Counted from the first letter of the stretch, positions 15,153-23,072 are shown. The stretch is 25,993 bases of DNA from Pseudomonadota bacterium (GCA_023387815.1 JAEWHK010000044.1:1-25993), one strand, 5' to 3'. A program made the numbers and translations. The notes: generated by a model not told the origin, from the sequence alone.

Positions 15153-15910
15153 CGCTGTATCACCTTCTCACGAATGGCCTCCCGCACCCGATTTGCCAGC
15201 TCTGCCCTGGGCATTGTCGGTGCCTCGCCGGTACGCGTGACCGGTGACAGACAATAGACCTCTACACAAACGTGTCGCGCACTGAGCAGTACCCAGATAT
15301 TACCGACCAGCGTCTGATCGCCAATAAAGGCCATTCTTCCGCTGCGCTGTCCTTCGTACCAGAACACCAGAGCCAGAGGCTGAATGGCGACCTGTGCACG
15401 CATGGCAGGCTCAAAAAGACTGGTGCTGAAATTTTTCACATCCATTCCGTCAGAGGTAGTGCCTTCGGGGAACAGACCGACGCAGACATTGCGCTCAAAC
15501 AGACTTTTCATGGTCTCGCTGACACGCGTGATGGCATTGCGCTGACCGCGATCGATGAAAACCGTGCCGGCCCGTGCCACCAGCCAGCCAATCACCGGCC
15601 ACTTGCGGATTTCCTGTTTAGCAATAAATGAGGTGGCGCGCCAGCTGTTCAATATGAAAATATCAATCCACGAGACATGGTTGGCCACCCACAGCACCGG
15701 TCCGTTCAGAATGGGTGAGCCATGCTGCACCACCTTGACCCCGCACACAAGCATCAGGCAGCGCGACCATTGCCGGGTTACTACATCGCGCACCGCACGA
15801 CTCATAAAGGGCAGGAGAATTGCCGCGATAAGCAGACCCGACAGCAACAGCAAAATCAAAAAAAACGCCCGGACAGCAAACCGGAGAGGTGCGATCACGC
15901 TGACTCCCAT
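15149..15910 (-). CDS. plsC: 1-acyl-sn-glycerol-3-phosphate acyltransferase (PlsC-like)
   Basis: A membrane-bound acyltransferase of phosphatidate synthesis. I took the ATG at 15910 (MGVSVIAPLRF), giving 253 residues; a TTG six bases upstream is possible. An N-terminal hydrophobic helix covers about 11-35. The catalytic HX4D is NHVSWID (His78, Asp83), and the substrate motif FPEGTTSDG is at 147-155. PlsC and other lysophospholipid acyltransferases (for example OlsA, the ornithine-lipid acyltransferase) share these motifs, so the acceptor is not certain. The start overlaps the pyrC' stop by 16 bases, and its end overlaps apaH. Confidence 0.85.
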   Translation of the reverse strand: MGVSVIAPLRFAVRAFFLILLLLSGLLIAAILLPFMSRAVRDVVTRQWSRCLMLVCGVKVVQHGSPILNGPVLWVANHVSWIDIFILNSWRATSFIAKQEIRKWPVIGWLVARAGTVFIDRGQRNAITRVSETMKSLFERNVCVGLFPEGTTSDGMDVKNFSTSLFEPAMRAQVAIQPLALVFWYEGQRSGRMAFIGDQTLVGNIWVLLSARHVCVEVYCLSPVTRTGEAPTMPRAELANRVREAIREKVIQR

Positions 15911-17187
15911 ACGCAACGGCCACCCACAAACGTTGTGAGAATCCTGCCTGGCAGTTCGTATCCGGCAAAGGGGGTATGAACACTCTGACTTTTCAGCGTG
16001 TCACGACCCACGGTCCACGAAACGTCGGCATCGGCGATGGCGATATCTGCCTGCGAGCCCACGGCAAGTGAACCGCAACCCGGCAGGGAGGGTGCCCCCG
16101 CCTTCAGTATCGCAGCCGGTGAGGCCGTGACAGCTGCCAGCGCCCGGGCCAGCGGGAGTTTTTCTTCCTGCGCCCATTTGACGATCAAAGAAAACAGCAG
16201 CTCGACGCCGGTCGCGCCTGGCTCTGCTTCGGAAAAGGGCAGCAGTTTGCCGTCATCATCAACAGGCGTGTGGTCAGAACACACAGCATCGATCGTACCG
16301 TCAGCCAGTCCCTTGCGAATGGCATCACGATCACGCTGACTGCGCAGCGGCGGATCCAGTCGATAATTACTGTCGAAAAAGCCAATGTCCAGATCAGTCA
16401 GATGCAGATGATTGACTGACACATCGCATGTGACCGGCAGGCCCTGGGATTTGGCCTGACGGATCAGTTCAATGCCGGCAGCACTGGATACGCGACAAAG
16501 ATGCAGGCGTGTACCAGTTGTTTTCTGCAGTTCGAACAATGTGTGCAGCGCGATGGTTTCTGCCTGTTCAGGCACTCCCACCAGGCCAAGTCGTGACGCA
16601 AACGGGCCGCTGGCGGCAACGCCGCGGGACAGCGCCGCTTCCATTGGACTTAACCACACCGTATAGCCGTAGGTTCCGGCATACTGCATGCTTCGCAGCA
16701 GCACGCCGGTATCCATAAGTGGAAGCGCAGCCTGAGAAAATGCAATGCATCCGGCCTCGGTGAGCTCTGCCATTTCAGTGATGATCTTGCCTTCCAGTCC
16801 CATTGTCACTGCGCCCAGCGGATACAGATTCGCCTGGTGCAACTGACGTGCGCGGTGTTTCAGCATTTCCACCAGTCCCGGCTCGTCCAGTGGCGGATCT
16901 GTGTCGGGTGGCAGCACCAGACTGGTCACGCCGCCGGCAAGCGCCGCCTGCATTTCCGATTCCAGCGTGGCACGATGTTCAAACCCCGGCTCGCGCAGGC
17001 GCACTGACAGGTCAACCAAACCTGGAATGACCAGCTTGCCACTTGCATCGATCACCTTTGCACCATCAAACCCTTCGGGTTCCTGATCTGTGCTGACAAT
17101 CCGTCCGGCAGCAATATAAAGATTGCCGGTTTCATCGGTACCGGAAACCGGGTCAAGCAGCCTGCCGCCTTTGATTACTAATTTCAC
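15895..17187 (-). CDS. pyrC: Dihydroorotase-like protein lacking zinc ligands (pyrC')
   Basis: A 430-residue protein of the dihydroorotase/allantoinase fold. The ligand motif D-x-H-x-H before LREPG reads D59-L-S61-V-R63, so both zinc-binding His are lost. Other changes: MPNT-type motif to LPPDTDPP (Asp95), the HxCH motif to LHLCRVSS (Arg232), and DHAPH to DHTPVD. It is therefore almost surely not an active dihydroorotase. In Pseudomonas, an inactive pyrC' downstream of pyrB forms a dodecamer with aspartate transcarbamoylase and is needed for its assembly; I infer the same role here. It overlaps pyrB by four bases. A true dihydroorotase must be encoded elsewhere. Annotators would often label it simply PyrC. 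Confidence 0.93.
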   Translation of the reverse strand: MKLVIKGGRLLDPVSGTDETGNLYIAAGRIVSTDQEPEGFDGAKVIDASGKLVIPGLVDLSVRLREPGFEHRATLESEMQAALAGGVTSLVLPPDTDPPLDEPGLVEMLKHRARQLHQANLYPLGAVTMGLEGKIITEMAELTEAGCIAFSQAALPLMDTGVLLRSMQYAGTYGYTVWLSPMEAALSRGVAASGPFASRLGLVGVPEQAETIALHTLFELQKTTGTRLHLCRVSSAAGIELIRQAKSQGLPVTCDVSVNHLHLTDLDIGFFDSNYRLDPPLRSQRDRDAIRKGLADGTIDAVCSDHTPVDDDGKLLPFSEAEPGATGVELLFSLIVKWAQEEKLPLARALAAVTASPAAILKAGAPSLPGCGSLAVGSQADIAIADADVSWTVGRDTLKSQSVHTPFAGYELPGRILTTFVGGRCVWESA

Positions 17188-18137
17188 TGAGATGCTCCCG
17201 CTACGATGCTCATGACTGCCATTCTGACGGCAATCCCGAATGTCACCTGATTCAATATGACCGCTTGCGGCCCGTCTGCGACGGCCGAATCAATTTCCAC
17301 GCCCCGGTTCATGGGCCCTGGATGCATAACAATGGCATCGGGCTTGGCGTAGGCCAGCTTGTCGTGGGTCAGGCCATAATGCTTGAAGTATTCCTGTGAT
17401 GACGGCAGCAGGGCGCCCTTCATCCGCTCATTCTGCAGGCGCAGCACCATGACCACATCGACATCCCGCAGGCCCTCACGCATGTCGGTGAACACCTTGA
17501 CGCCCATCTGTTCAAGGCCGCCAGGCAGCAGTGTCAATGGACCGATAGCGCGCACTTCGGCAGCGCCCAGCGTCGTAAGGGCGTGGATATCGGAGCGTGC
17601 CACACGTGAGTGCAGAATATCGCCAACAATAGCCACAGTGAGGCCAGAAAAATCTTTCTTGAAATGCCGGATGGTATACATATCCAGCAGCCCCTGCGTG
17701 GGGTGGGCATGTCGTCCGTCGCCGGCATTGATCACATGAATATGCGGTTCAACATTGCGTGCTATCAGATATGGCGCGCCACTGGCTTCATGGCGCACCA
17801 CAAAAATATCGGCCTGCATGGCCGTCAGATTGCTGATGGTGTCGAGCAGCGACTCGCCCTTGGCCGTGGACGAGACATTGATGTTCAGGTTGTAGACATC
17901 GGCAGACAGTCGCTTGGCCGCAATTTCAAATGTGGTACGGGTACGCGTGGAGTTTTCAAAGAAGAGATTGAACACGCTCTTGCCGCGCAGCAGAGGCACT
18001 TTCTTGACGTCGCGCTCCGCCATGGGCACAAAGGTCTGGGCCGTATCCAGGATATGCGTCAGGATGTCGCGTGGCAGGCCTTCAGTAGACAGCAGATGGG
18101 TCAGCTCGCCATGCCGGTTCAGTTGCGGATTAAACAT
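17184..18137 (-). CDS. pyrB: Aspartate carbamoyltransferase catalytic subunit
   Basis: Condenses carbamoyl phosphate with aspartate, the first committed step of pyrimidine synthesis. It has 317 residues. The carbamoyl-phosphate loop is FFENSTRTRTTFE (Ser63-Thr64-Arg65-Thr66). The HPTQGLLDMYTI segment and the C-terminal MHPGPMNRGVEID are typical, and the latter assigns aspartate rather than ornithine specificity. There is no pyrI; together with pyrC' this is the Pseudomonas-type class A enzyme. It overlaps pyrR by eight and pyrC' by four bases, so the three should be made in fixed ratio. Confidence 0.97.
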   Translation of the reverse strand: MFNPQLNRHGELTHLLSTEGLPRDILTHILDTAQTFVPMAERDVKKVPLLRGKSVFNLFFENSTRTRTTFEIAAKRLSADVYNLNINVSSTAKGESLLDTISNLTAMQADIFVVRHEASGAPYLIARNVEPHIHVINAGDGRHAHPTQGLLDMYTIRHFKKDFSGLTVAIVGDILHSRVARSDIHALTTLGAAEVRAIGPLTLLPGGLEQMGVKVFTDMREGLRDVDVVMVLRLQNERMKGALLPSSQEYFKHYGLTHDKLAYAKPDAIVMHPGPMNRGVEIDSAVADGPQAVILNQVTFGIAVRMAVMSIVAGASQ

Positions 18138-18654
18138 GGCGGCTTTCCTCTTCCATGGTCAGGGTGAATCGTGAATCATCATCAGTGGCCAGCACATAAT
18201 TGCGGCCACGGGGCAACGGCAGGACACCGCCGCAAATATCCGGTGCAATCGGCAGTTCGCGGCCGCCCCTGTCAATCAGCACACCCAGCCTGACCGAGGC
18301 CGGACGTCCATAATCATACAGTTCGTTGATCGCGGCACGAATGGTCCTGCCGGTAAACAGGATGTCATCAATCAGAAAAATGTGGCTGCCTTCGACTTCG
18401 AACGGGACATGACTGGGCTGGGTCTGCGAATGCAGTCCGATACGACTGAAGTCATCGCGATGCAGACTGGTATTGAGAGTGCCTGCCTCATTGGGCAGTT
18501 TGAGATCGGCGCAGAGGCGCCGTGCAAGCCATGCGCCTCCCGAATAAATACCGACAAGAAATGTATTGGCCGGATCGGTGCCCTGCAATTTCTCGCTGAG
18601 GGCGTTCTTCAGATGCGCGTAGAGTTCTTCGGCGCTGGGCAGACTACCTGACAT
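18130..18654 (-). CDS. pyrR: PyrR: pyrimidine regulator / uracil phosphoribosyltransferase
   Basis: A 174-residue type I phosphoribosyltransferase. The PRPP-binding motif is FLIDDILFTGRTIRAA (about 93-108), and VGIYSGGAWLARRL is the pyrophosphate loop region. In Bacillus PyrR binds UMP and the pyr leader RNA to promote termination and also makes UMP from uracil. In Pseudomonas PyrR sits in the same place ahead of pyrBC'. Only 31 bases separate it from ruvX, with no room for a leader attenuator, so RNA-based control at this site is doubtful. The ATG at 18654 has a GGAAAA upstream on the minus strand. It overlaps pyrB by eight bases. Confidence 0.94.
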   Translation of the reverse strand: MSGSLPSAEELYAHLKNALSEKLQGTDPANTFLVGIYSGGAWLARRLCADLKLPNEAGTLNTSLHRDDFSRIGLHSQTQPSHVPFEVEGSHIFLIDDILFTGRTIRAAINELYDYGRPASVRLGVLIDRGGRELPIAPDICGGVLPLPRGRNYVLATDDDSRFTLTMEEESRHV

Positions 18655-18685
18655 GGTTTTCCTATCCTTGTTAGCAAAGGTGCCG

Positions 18686-19081
18686 TTATTTTAAGCTATC
18701 CAGATAGCGTTGAAGAATAACTGCGGCTGCCATCGCATCATCTTCTTCGTGGGTGCCCAGAATCTGCTGCGCTTCCATGCTCGAGCCGCGTTCATCGACA
18801 AGCTCAACCTGCAGACCATAGCGGCCATGCAGTTGATTGGCAAAGCGTCGGGCATATTTAGAGGCGGGCTGTTCATCGCCGGTCAGCGTAAGCGGCAGAC
18901 CCACCACCACTTTGTCCGGCTGCCATTCCTTCAGGATGGCGGCAATTCGGGCGAAACGGCCATCGCGGGTGGCCTCGCGAATGATAGTGAGGGGACGAGC
19001 CTGGCGCGTGAGCGTGTTACCTAGCGCCACGCCCGTCTTTTTCAAACCGACATCAAATGCCAGCAGGGTTTGCTCAGGCAT
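18686..19081 (-). CDS. ruvX: RuvX/YqgF-type Holliday junction resolvase homologue
   Basis: A 131-residue RNase H-fold protein; E. coli YqgF has 138. It starts LLAFDVGLKKTGVA, with the first catalytic Asp (Asp10) in the FDxGxKxxG motif. VVVGLPLTLTGDE is the conserved second strand, and VDERGSSMEA and EDDAMAAAVIL carry the remaining acidic residues. The family acts in pre-16S rRNA 5'-end processing and has been proposed as a resolvase. The pairing yqgE-ruvX is conserved in Proteobacteria, and here ruvX overlaps yqgE by eight bases. Confidence 0.95.
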   Translation of the reverse strand: MPEQTLLAFDVGLKKTGVALGNTLTRQARPLTIIREATRDGRFARIAAILKEWQPDKVVVGLPLTLTGDEQPASKYARRFANQLHGRYGLQVELVDERGSSMEAQQILGTHEEDDAMAAAVILQRYLDSLK

Positions 19082-19676
19082 GTCCGGCTTCGCCTGACAG
19101 GGCAGCGGGGTCTATACCCAGCAGGGCAAGGGCTGCGCTATAGCGATCTGCCGGGCGTTTCCTGAAGATGATATTGCGGTCGGCATTGACATTGAGCCAC
19201 GCATTGGCAGCCATTTCCTGCTCGAGCTGACCGGCCGACCATCCGGCATAACCCAGGGTAATAAAGACCTGCTCGGGACCTTCGCCGCGCGCCAGATCTT
19301 CAAGCACATCGCGCGATGTGGTCAGGGCCATATCGCCGAGCACCACACTGGATCGGTAATGCCCGGACGGATGATGCAGGACAAAGCCCCTGTCGGTCTG
19401 AACGGGGCCGCCATAGAAGACCGTTAGTGCAGGCAGATCGGTATTGACTTCCAGCTCCAGCCGTTCAAGCAACTGCTCTACGGAAAGATCGGTGGGGCGG
19501 TTCAGAAGAAGACCCAGCGCACCTTCCTCGGAGTGCTCGCAAATATAGACCACGCCGCCCTCGAAAATATCGGATGTCTGGGAAGGCATGGCCATGAGGA
19601 ACTGGTCGGCCATGCTGACAAAACCAGATTCTTTTTTGTTGCTGGCAGATTCGTCGTGATGTTCGTGTTCAGTCAT
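19074..19676 (-). CDS. yqgE: YqgE/AlgH family protein (DUF179/UPF0301)
   Basis: A 200-residue YqgE/AlgH-family protein. The His/Glu-rich N-terminal 20 residues are variable. The conserved fold begins at DQFLMAMPS and includes GGVVYICEHSEEGALGLLLNRP, FYGGPVQTDRGFVLH and LGYAGWSAGQLEQEM, all family hallmarks. AlgH was described as an alginate regulator in Pseudomonas; the molecular function is unknown. A GGAAG precedes the ATG on the minus strand. It lies 24 bases after the rubredoxin gene. Confidence 0.94.
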   Translation of the reverse strand: MTEHEHHDESASNKKESGFVSMADQFLMAMPSQTSDIFEGGVVYICEHSEEGALGLLLNRPTDLSVEQLLERLELEVNTDLPALTVFYGGPVQTDRGFVLHHPSGHYRSSVVLGDMALTTSRDVLEDLARGEGPEQVFITLGYAGWSAGQLEQEMAANAWLNVNADRNIIFRKRPADRYSAALALLGIDPAALSGEAGHA

Positions 19677-19700
19677 GGTGCTTCCTTTTGACTATGCGCG

Positions 19701-19865
19701 TCAGATTTCCATCATTTCAAAGTCTTCCTTACGCGCTCCGCATTCAGGACAGACCCAGTTGGGGGGAACATCTTCCCATTTGGTACCTGGTGCGATCCCT
19801 TCTTCGGGAACACCGGTTTCCTCATCATAAACCCAACCACAAATTAAACACATCCAGGTACGCAT
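19701..19865 (-). CDS. rubA: Rubredoxin
   Basis: A 54-residue protein with the full rubredoxin iron site: CLICG (Cys6, Cys9) near the N-terminus and CPECG (Cys39, Cys42) near the C-terminus. The core is GWVYDEETGVPEEGIAPGTKWEDVPPNWVCP, given here only by its position, residues 10-40. One iron is held by four Cys; the protein carries single electrons, for example to alkane hydroxylases or in oxidative-stress defence. Partners are not indicated by the neighbours. The ATG at 19865 is the only plausible start. It leads the minus-strand yqgE-ruvX-pyr run and is divergent from the thiD-like gene. Confidence 0.96.
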   Translation of the reverse strand: MRTWMCLICGWVYDEETGVPEEGIAPGTKWEDVPPNWVCPECGARKEDFEMMEI

Positions 19866-19910
19866 AATACGGTTATTTCCTAACTTTCAAATGTAACTTC
19901 GCGAATCGGA

Positions 19911-19935
19911 CGGAGCAGATGTACTGCGTGCTCCG
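19911..19935. promoter_or_regulatory. 7-bp inverted repeat in the rubredoxin-thiD spacer
   Basis: CGGAGCA (19911-19917) and TGCTCCG (19929-19935) are perfect reverse complements with an 11-base centre. It lies about 45 bases upstream of the rubredoxin start. It could be an RNA hairpin in the leader or an operator. Confidence 0.4.
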
Positions 19936-19963
19936 GAAACATGCCTGCGCACGCTTTCGTGAC

Positions 19964-19980
19964 CATTTTAATTTAAAATG
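19964..19980. promoter_or_regulatory. 17-bp perfect AT-rich palindrome upstream of thiD
   Basis: CATTTTAATTTAAAATG reads the same on both strands except for its central base: 8-bp arms around one T. TAAAAT within it could be a -10 box, but no -35 is visible at the right distance. The position between divergent genes fits an operator or promoter region. Confidence 0.45.
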
Positions 19981-20086
19981 ATGTCTTTAGCCCGCTTTCT
20001 CCAGAATCCGTATCGTGCTTTTTTGCGTTACAGCAAATTTCACTGTCGGCTTTCTTTTACTGCCCGTCTTCTGTTTCCAGTGCCCC

Positions 20087-20896
20087 GTGTCCCCTGCCCC
20101 TGCCTGCACCGTTCTGTTTTTTAATCATCTGGATCCTACCGGACGCTCCGGGCTGGGTGGAGACATACTGACCGCCGCCCAGTTTGGCTGCCAGGCAGTG
20201 ACCGCCCTGACCGCGACCACGGTTCAGGATACAGGGATGATCGAAGAGATCCACCCTGTCACCGACGAACTGCTGGATAACCAGGCACGCTGCCTGCTGG
20301 AAGATATTCCGGTACAGGCAATCCGTGCCGCTGGCTTATACAGTGCAGATCACGTCAGCGTGATTGCCCAGATTGCTGCAGATTACGACAGCGTTCCCTT
20401 GATCCTTTATCTGGGTCCCCAATACGCATCGGTGATCGAAGACAGCTCGGACGATGAAATCGAAGCCCTGCGCCTGGCCACCTGGGAAACGCTGATTCCC
20501 CAGGCCAGTTGTGTGGTCGTCGACTGCAGTTATCTGAATCAGTGGGCGCCCGATGATGACGCAGACGGCGACAATCCCATTCCGGTGCTGCTGGACGCGA
20601 TACTGTCTACCGGCGCCAGATCCTGCCTTGCCCTCTTCTGCCCAACCTCGGACGACAACCATCAGCACGTTCTGCTGGAGGGAGGTGGCCGCAGCCGGGC
20701 CTTTGGATTCTTTCCCATTGCGGGACAAACAGAAGCCGGAGACATGATCAGCGCGGCACTGGCCTGCCAGCTGACCAGCGCTAAAGCGCTCACCGAATCC
20801 TGCGCTCACGCGATTGACTACGCGCACAAGGCACTGGCAGACGGGCGCAAGCTGGGCATGAGCAAACTCGTCGCGCAGCGGCTGCAGAAAACCTGA
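20087..20896 (+). CDS. thiD: Divergent hydroxymethylpyrimidine/phosphomethylpyrimidine kinase (ThiD-like)
   Basis: A ribokinase-fold protein related to ThiD, which phosphorylates HMP and HMP-phosphate in thiamine synthesis. I chose the GTG at 20087 (MSPAPACTVLFFNHLDPTGRSG), 269 residues, a usual ThiD length. A GTG at 20015 would add 24 hydrophobic, poorly conserved residues. Neither has a good ribosome-binding site. The substrate segment GxDPTGRSGLGGDI replaces the common GGAG with GRSG. The C-terminal anion-hole motif GTGC reads TEAGD (Asp219), a ribokinase-like Asp where enterics have the ThiD Cys. TALTATTVQDT is well kept. ThiE follows 87 bases later, which supports a thiamine role, but kinase activity should be seen as probable rather than certain. 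No TPP riboswitch is seen upstream. Confidence 0.8.
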   Translation: MSPAPACTVLFFNHLDPTGRSGLGGDILTAAQFGCQAVTALTATTVQDTGMIEEIHPVTDELLDNQARCLLEDIPVQAIRAAGLYSADHVSVIAQIAADYDSVPLILYLGPQYASVIEDSSDDEIEALRLATWETLIPQASCVVVDCSYLNQWAPDDDADGDNPIPVLLDAILSTGARSCLALFCPTSDDNHQHVLLEGGGRSRAFGFFPIAGQTEAGDMISAALACQLTSAKALTESCAHAIDYAHKALADGRKLGMSKLVAQRLQKT

Positions 20897-20983
20897 CCTG
20901 CGAGCCCGTAGCACAGGCGCTGGCGCCTGCCCGGACTTTGTGGCTATACTCTTTTATTCACGCTCAACATCAGACAGAGGTCC

Positions 20984-21649
20984 ATGACAGTCTCACCCTT
21001 TCCCTCCGGTCTATATGGCATTACTCCCGAATGGCATGACGGCGAACGGCTTAAAGATGCCGTCAGTCTTGCCTGCGAAGGCGGCATGCGGGTCCTGCAA
21101 TGGCGACAGAAGACCATGCCTGCAGAACAGGTGCGACCGCTTGCCACTTCTCTGCGCGATATCTGCCGTCGCGCGGGTGTACTATTTATCGTCAATGACG
21201 ACTGGAAACTGGCGATGGATCTGGATGCCGACGGCGTCCATCTGGGAAAGGACGATGCCGCCATGAACACGGTGCGCAAGGAACTTGAAGTTCACCATCG
21301 GGAGAACTTCGTAATTGGCGTGTCGTGTTATGACAGTATCGATATCGCCAGCGACAAGATGCAGCACAACCCTGATTACATCGCTTTTGGCGCCCTGTTT
21401 CCCTCTATGGTCAAACCCAACGCCGTGCGCGCCCCCCTGGCCCTGTTTCAGGCAGCTCGTCATCTGCGCGGGTCCTCGGCCTCGCCCGCTCTGGTCGGCA
21501 TCGGCGGCATCAATCGTAATAATGCCAGTCTGGTCGTGGAAGCGGGCGCCGACAGCATCGCCGTCATTACCGGCCTCTTTGGTGAAGATGACATCCGTGG
21601 TACCGCGGCCTATTACGCTTCACTGTTTGAAGCGCGCCCACCTTCGTGA
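20984..21649 (+). CDS. thiE: Thiamine-phosphate synthase
   Basis: Couples HMP-pyrophosphate with the thiazole phosphate to form thiamine phosphate. It is a 221-residue TIM barrel. LYGITPE opens the barrel, and VLQWRQKTM (39-45) is the diphosphate-binding motif (QYRxK in many relatives). FIVNDDWKLAMDLDADGVHLGKDD is the central Mg/diphosphate site. VGVS-type IGVSCYDS, FGALFPSMVKPNA, and the C-terminal GIGGINRNNA phosphate loop are all present. AGAGG precedes the ATG. A TATACT at 20945-20950 could be a -10 box, without a convincing -35. The upstream gap also holds a CAGGCG/CGCCTG hairpin without a T-tract. Confidence 0.95.
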   Translation: MTVSPFPSGLYGITPEWHDGERLKDAVSLACEGGMRVLQWRQKTMPAEQVRPLATSLRDICRRAGVLFIVNDDWKLAMDLDADGVHLGKDDAAMNTVRKELEVHHRENFVIGVSCYDSIDIASDKMQHNPDYIAFGALFPSMVKPNAVRAPLALFQAARHLRGSSASPALVGIGGINRNNASLVVEAGADSIAVITGLFGEDDIRGTAAYYASLFEARPPS

Positions 21650-21794
21650 TGACGTTGCCGTTAATCGGTACAGGCATGCTACGCTTTATCGGCGTTTTCA
21701 GCCAGTCCGTGCATCGGCACCTGTTCCGGCCTAAAACGGTTCACCTATTTGGTTCATCCATTTTTATTCGATATTTTTTCAGAAAGACCTAATC

Positions 21795-23072
21795 ATGTCC
21801 CAGAACGAAGTCCTTTTTAAACGTGCCCTTCAATCCATCCCGGGCGGCGTCAATTCCCCGGTTCGCGCATTCCGCTCCGTGGGCGGCACACCGCGTTTCA
21901 TCAGCAAGGCAAAGGACGCGTATATCTGGGACGCAGACGGCAAACAATATATTGATTACCTGGGTTCATGGGGCCCGGCGATTGTGGGCCACGCCCATCC
22001 CGAAGTGATCGAAGCGGTGCAGCGGGCAGCCGAATCGGGCCTGTCCTTTGGCGCGCCCACCGAAGCCGAATCGCTTCTTGCTGAAGCCATCATTGAGCGC
22101 ATTCCGTCCATCGAGAAAGTGCGTCTGGTCAGCTCCGGAACGGAAGCAACCATGAGCGCCATCAGACTGGCTCGCGGTGCTACCGGCCGCAATAAAATCA
22201 TCAAATTTGAAGGCTGCTACCACGGTCATGCCGACAGCCTGCTGGTCAAGGCAGGTTCAGGGCTGCTGACTTTTGGCAATCCCACCTCTGCCGGTGTGCC
22301 CGCCGAATTTGTCGCACACACACTGGTGCTGGACTATAACGATCTGGATGCAGTGCGCGCCGCCTTCGCCGAATTCGGCCAGGACATCGCCTGCATTATT
22401 GTTGAGCCAATCGCCGGCAATATGAATCTGATCAAGCCAGTCGACGGTTTTCTGGCTGGTCTTCGCGAACTGTGCACACAGCACGGCGCCCTGCTGATCT
22501 TTGACGAAGTGATGACCGGCTTTCGCGTCGGCCCTCAGGGCGTGCAGGGTCTGTCTGGCGTCACTCCCGACCTGACAACCCTTGCCAAAGTGATTGGCGG
22601 CGGCATGCCGGTGGGCGCATTTGGTGGTCGTGCCGACATCATGGATCAGATCGCGCCTCTCGGACCGGTATATCAGGCAGGCACGCTGTCAGGCAATCCG
22701 GTTTCCGTCGCTGCCGGTCTGAAGACACTGGAAATACTCTCGCGCCCCGGTTTTTACGAAACGCTGCAAACGCAGACAGGCAAGCTTGCCAAAGGTCTGA
22801 CCGAGAAAGCCAAAGCCGCAGGCGTGCCATTCTGCACGGATTCCGTAGGTGGCATGTTTGGCCTGTATTTCCGCGCCGACGTTCCCTCGACCTTTGCCCA
22901 GGTCTCTGACGTGGACCACGCTGCCTTCAAAACCTTCTTTCACGGTATGCTGGATAACGGCGTGCATCTTGCACCATCCGCCTTTGAAGCCGGATTCGTA
23001 TCGGCCACGCATAACGACGAGATCATCGCTCAGACGCTGGAAGCGGCGGAAAAAGCGTTCGCGCTGCTCTGA
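21795..23072 (+). CDS. hemL: Glutamate-1-semialdehyde 2,1-aminomutase
   Basis: A PLP-dependent aminomutase that converts glutamate-1-semialdehyde to 5-aminolevulinate, the C5 route to haem. It has 425 residues, the family norm. The N-terminal PGGVNSPVRAF is diagnostic. SSGTEATMSAIRLARGATGR binds PLP phosphate. IFDEVMTGFRVG carries the Asp that contacts the pyridine nitrogen. TTLAKVIGGGMPVGAFGG carries the Schiff-base Lys265. A weak -35/-10 pair (TTGGTT 21749-21754, TATTTT 21772-21777, 17-bp spacer) precedes it. It stands apart from thiE by 145 bases and from argJ by 159, so it may be transcribed singly. Confidence 0.97.
   Translation: MSQNEVLFKRALQSIPGGVNSPVRAFRSVGGTPRFISKAKDAYIWDADGKQYIDYLGSWGPAIVGHAHPEVIEAVQRAAESGLSFGAPTEAESLLAEAIIERIPSIEKVRLVSSGTEATMSAIRLARGATGRNKIIKFEGCYHGHADSLLVKAGSGLLTFGNPTSAGVPAEFVAHTLVLDYNDLDAVRAAFAEFGQDIACIIVEPIAGNMNLIKPVDGFLAGLRELCTQHGALLIFDEVMTGFRVGPQGVQGLSGVTPDLTTLAKVIGGGMPVGAFGGRADIMDQIAPLGPVYQAGTLSGNPVSVAAGLKTLEILSRPGFYETLQTQTGKLAKGLTEKAKAAGVPFCTDSVGGMFGLYFRADVPSTFAQVSDVDHAAFKTFFHGMLDNGVHLAPSAFEAGFVSATHNDEIIAQTLEAAEKAFALL

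Noticed and set aside
20015..20086. N-terminal extension of the ThiD-like protein as a signal peptide
   Set aside because: The hydrophobic extension begins at a GTG without a Shine-Dalgarno, and ThiD is a cytoplasmic enzyme; the GTG at 20087 gives the normal length.
19866..20086. TPP riboswitch ahead of thiD
   Set aside because: I looked for the conserved CTGAGA and ACCTGA cores of the THI element and found neither.
20914..20929. CAGGCGC/GCGCCTG hairpin between thiD and thiE as a terminator
   Set aside because: No T-tract follows, and thiE lies just downstream; it may be a chance palindrome or an mRNA stem.
21657..21697. GCCG-TAA / TTA-CGGC imperfect stem followed by TTTT after thiE
   Set aside because: It has a mismatch, a 21-base loop and only four T; too weak to call as a terminator.
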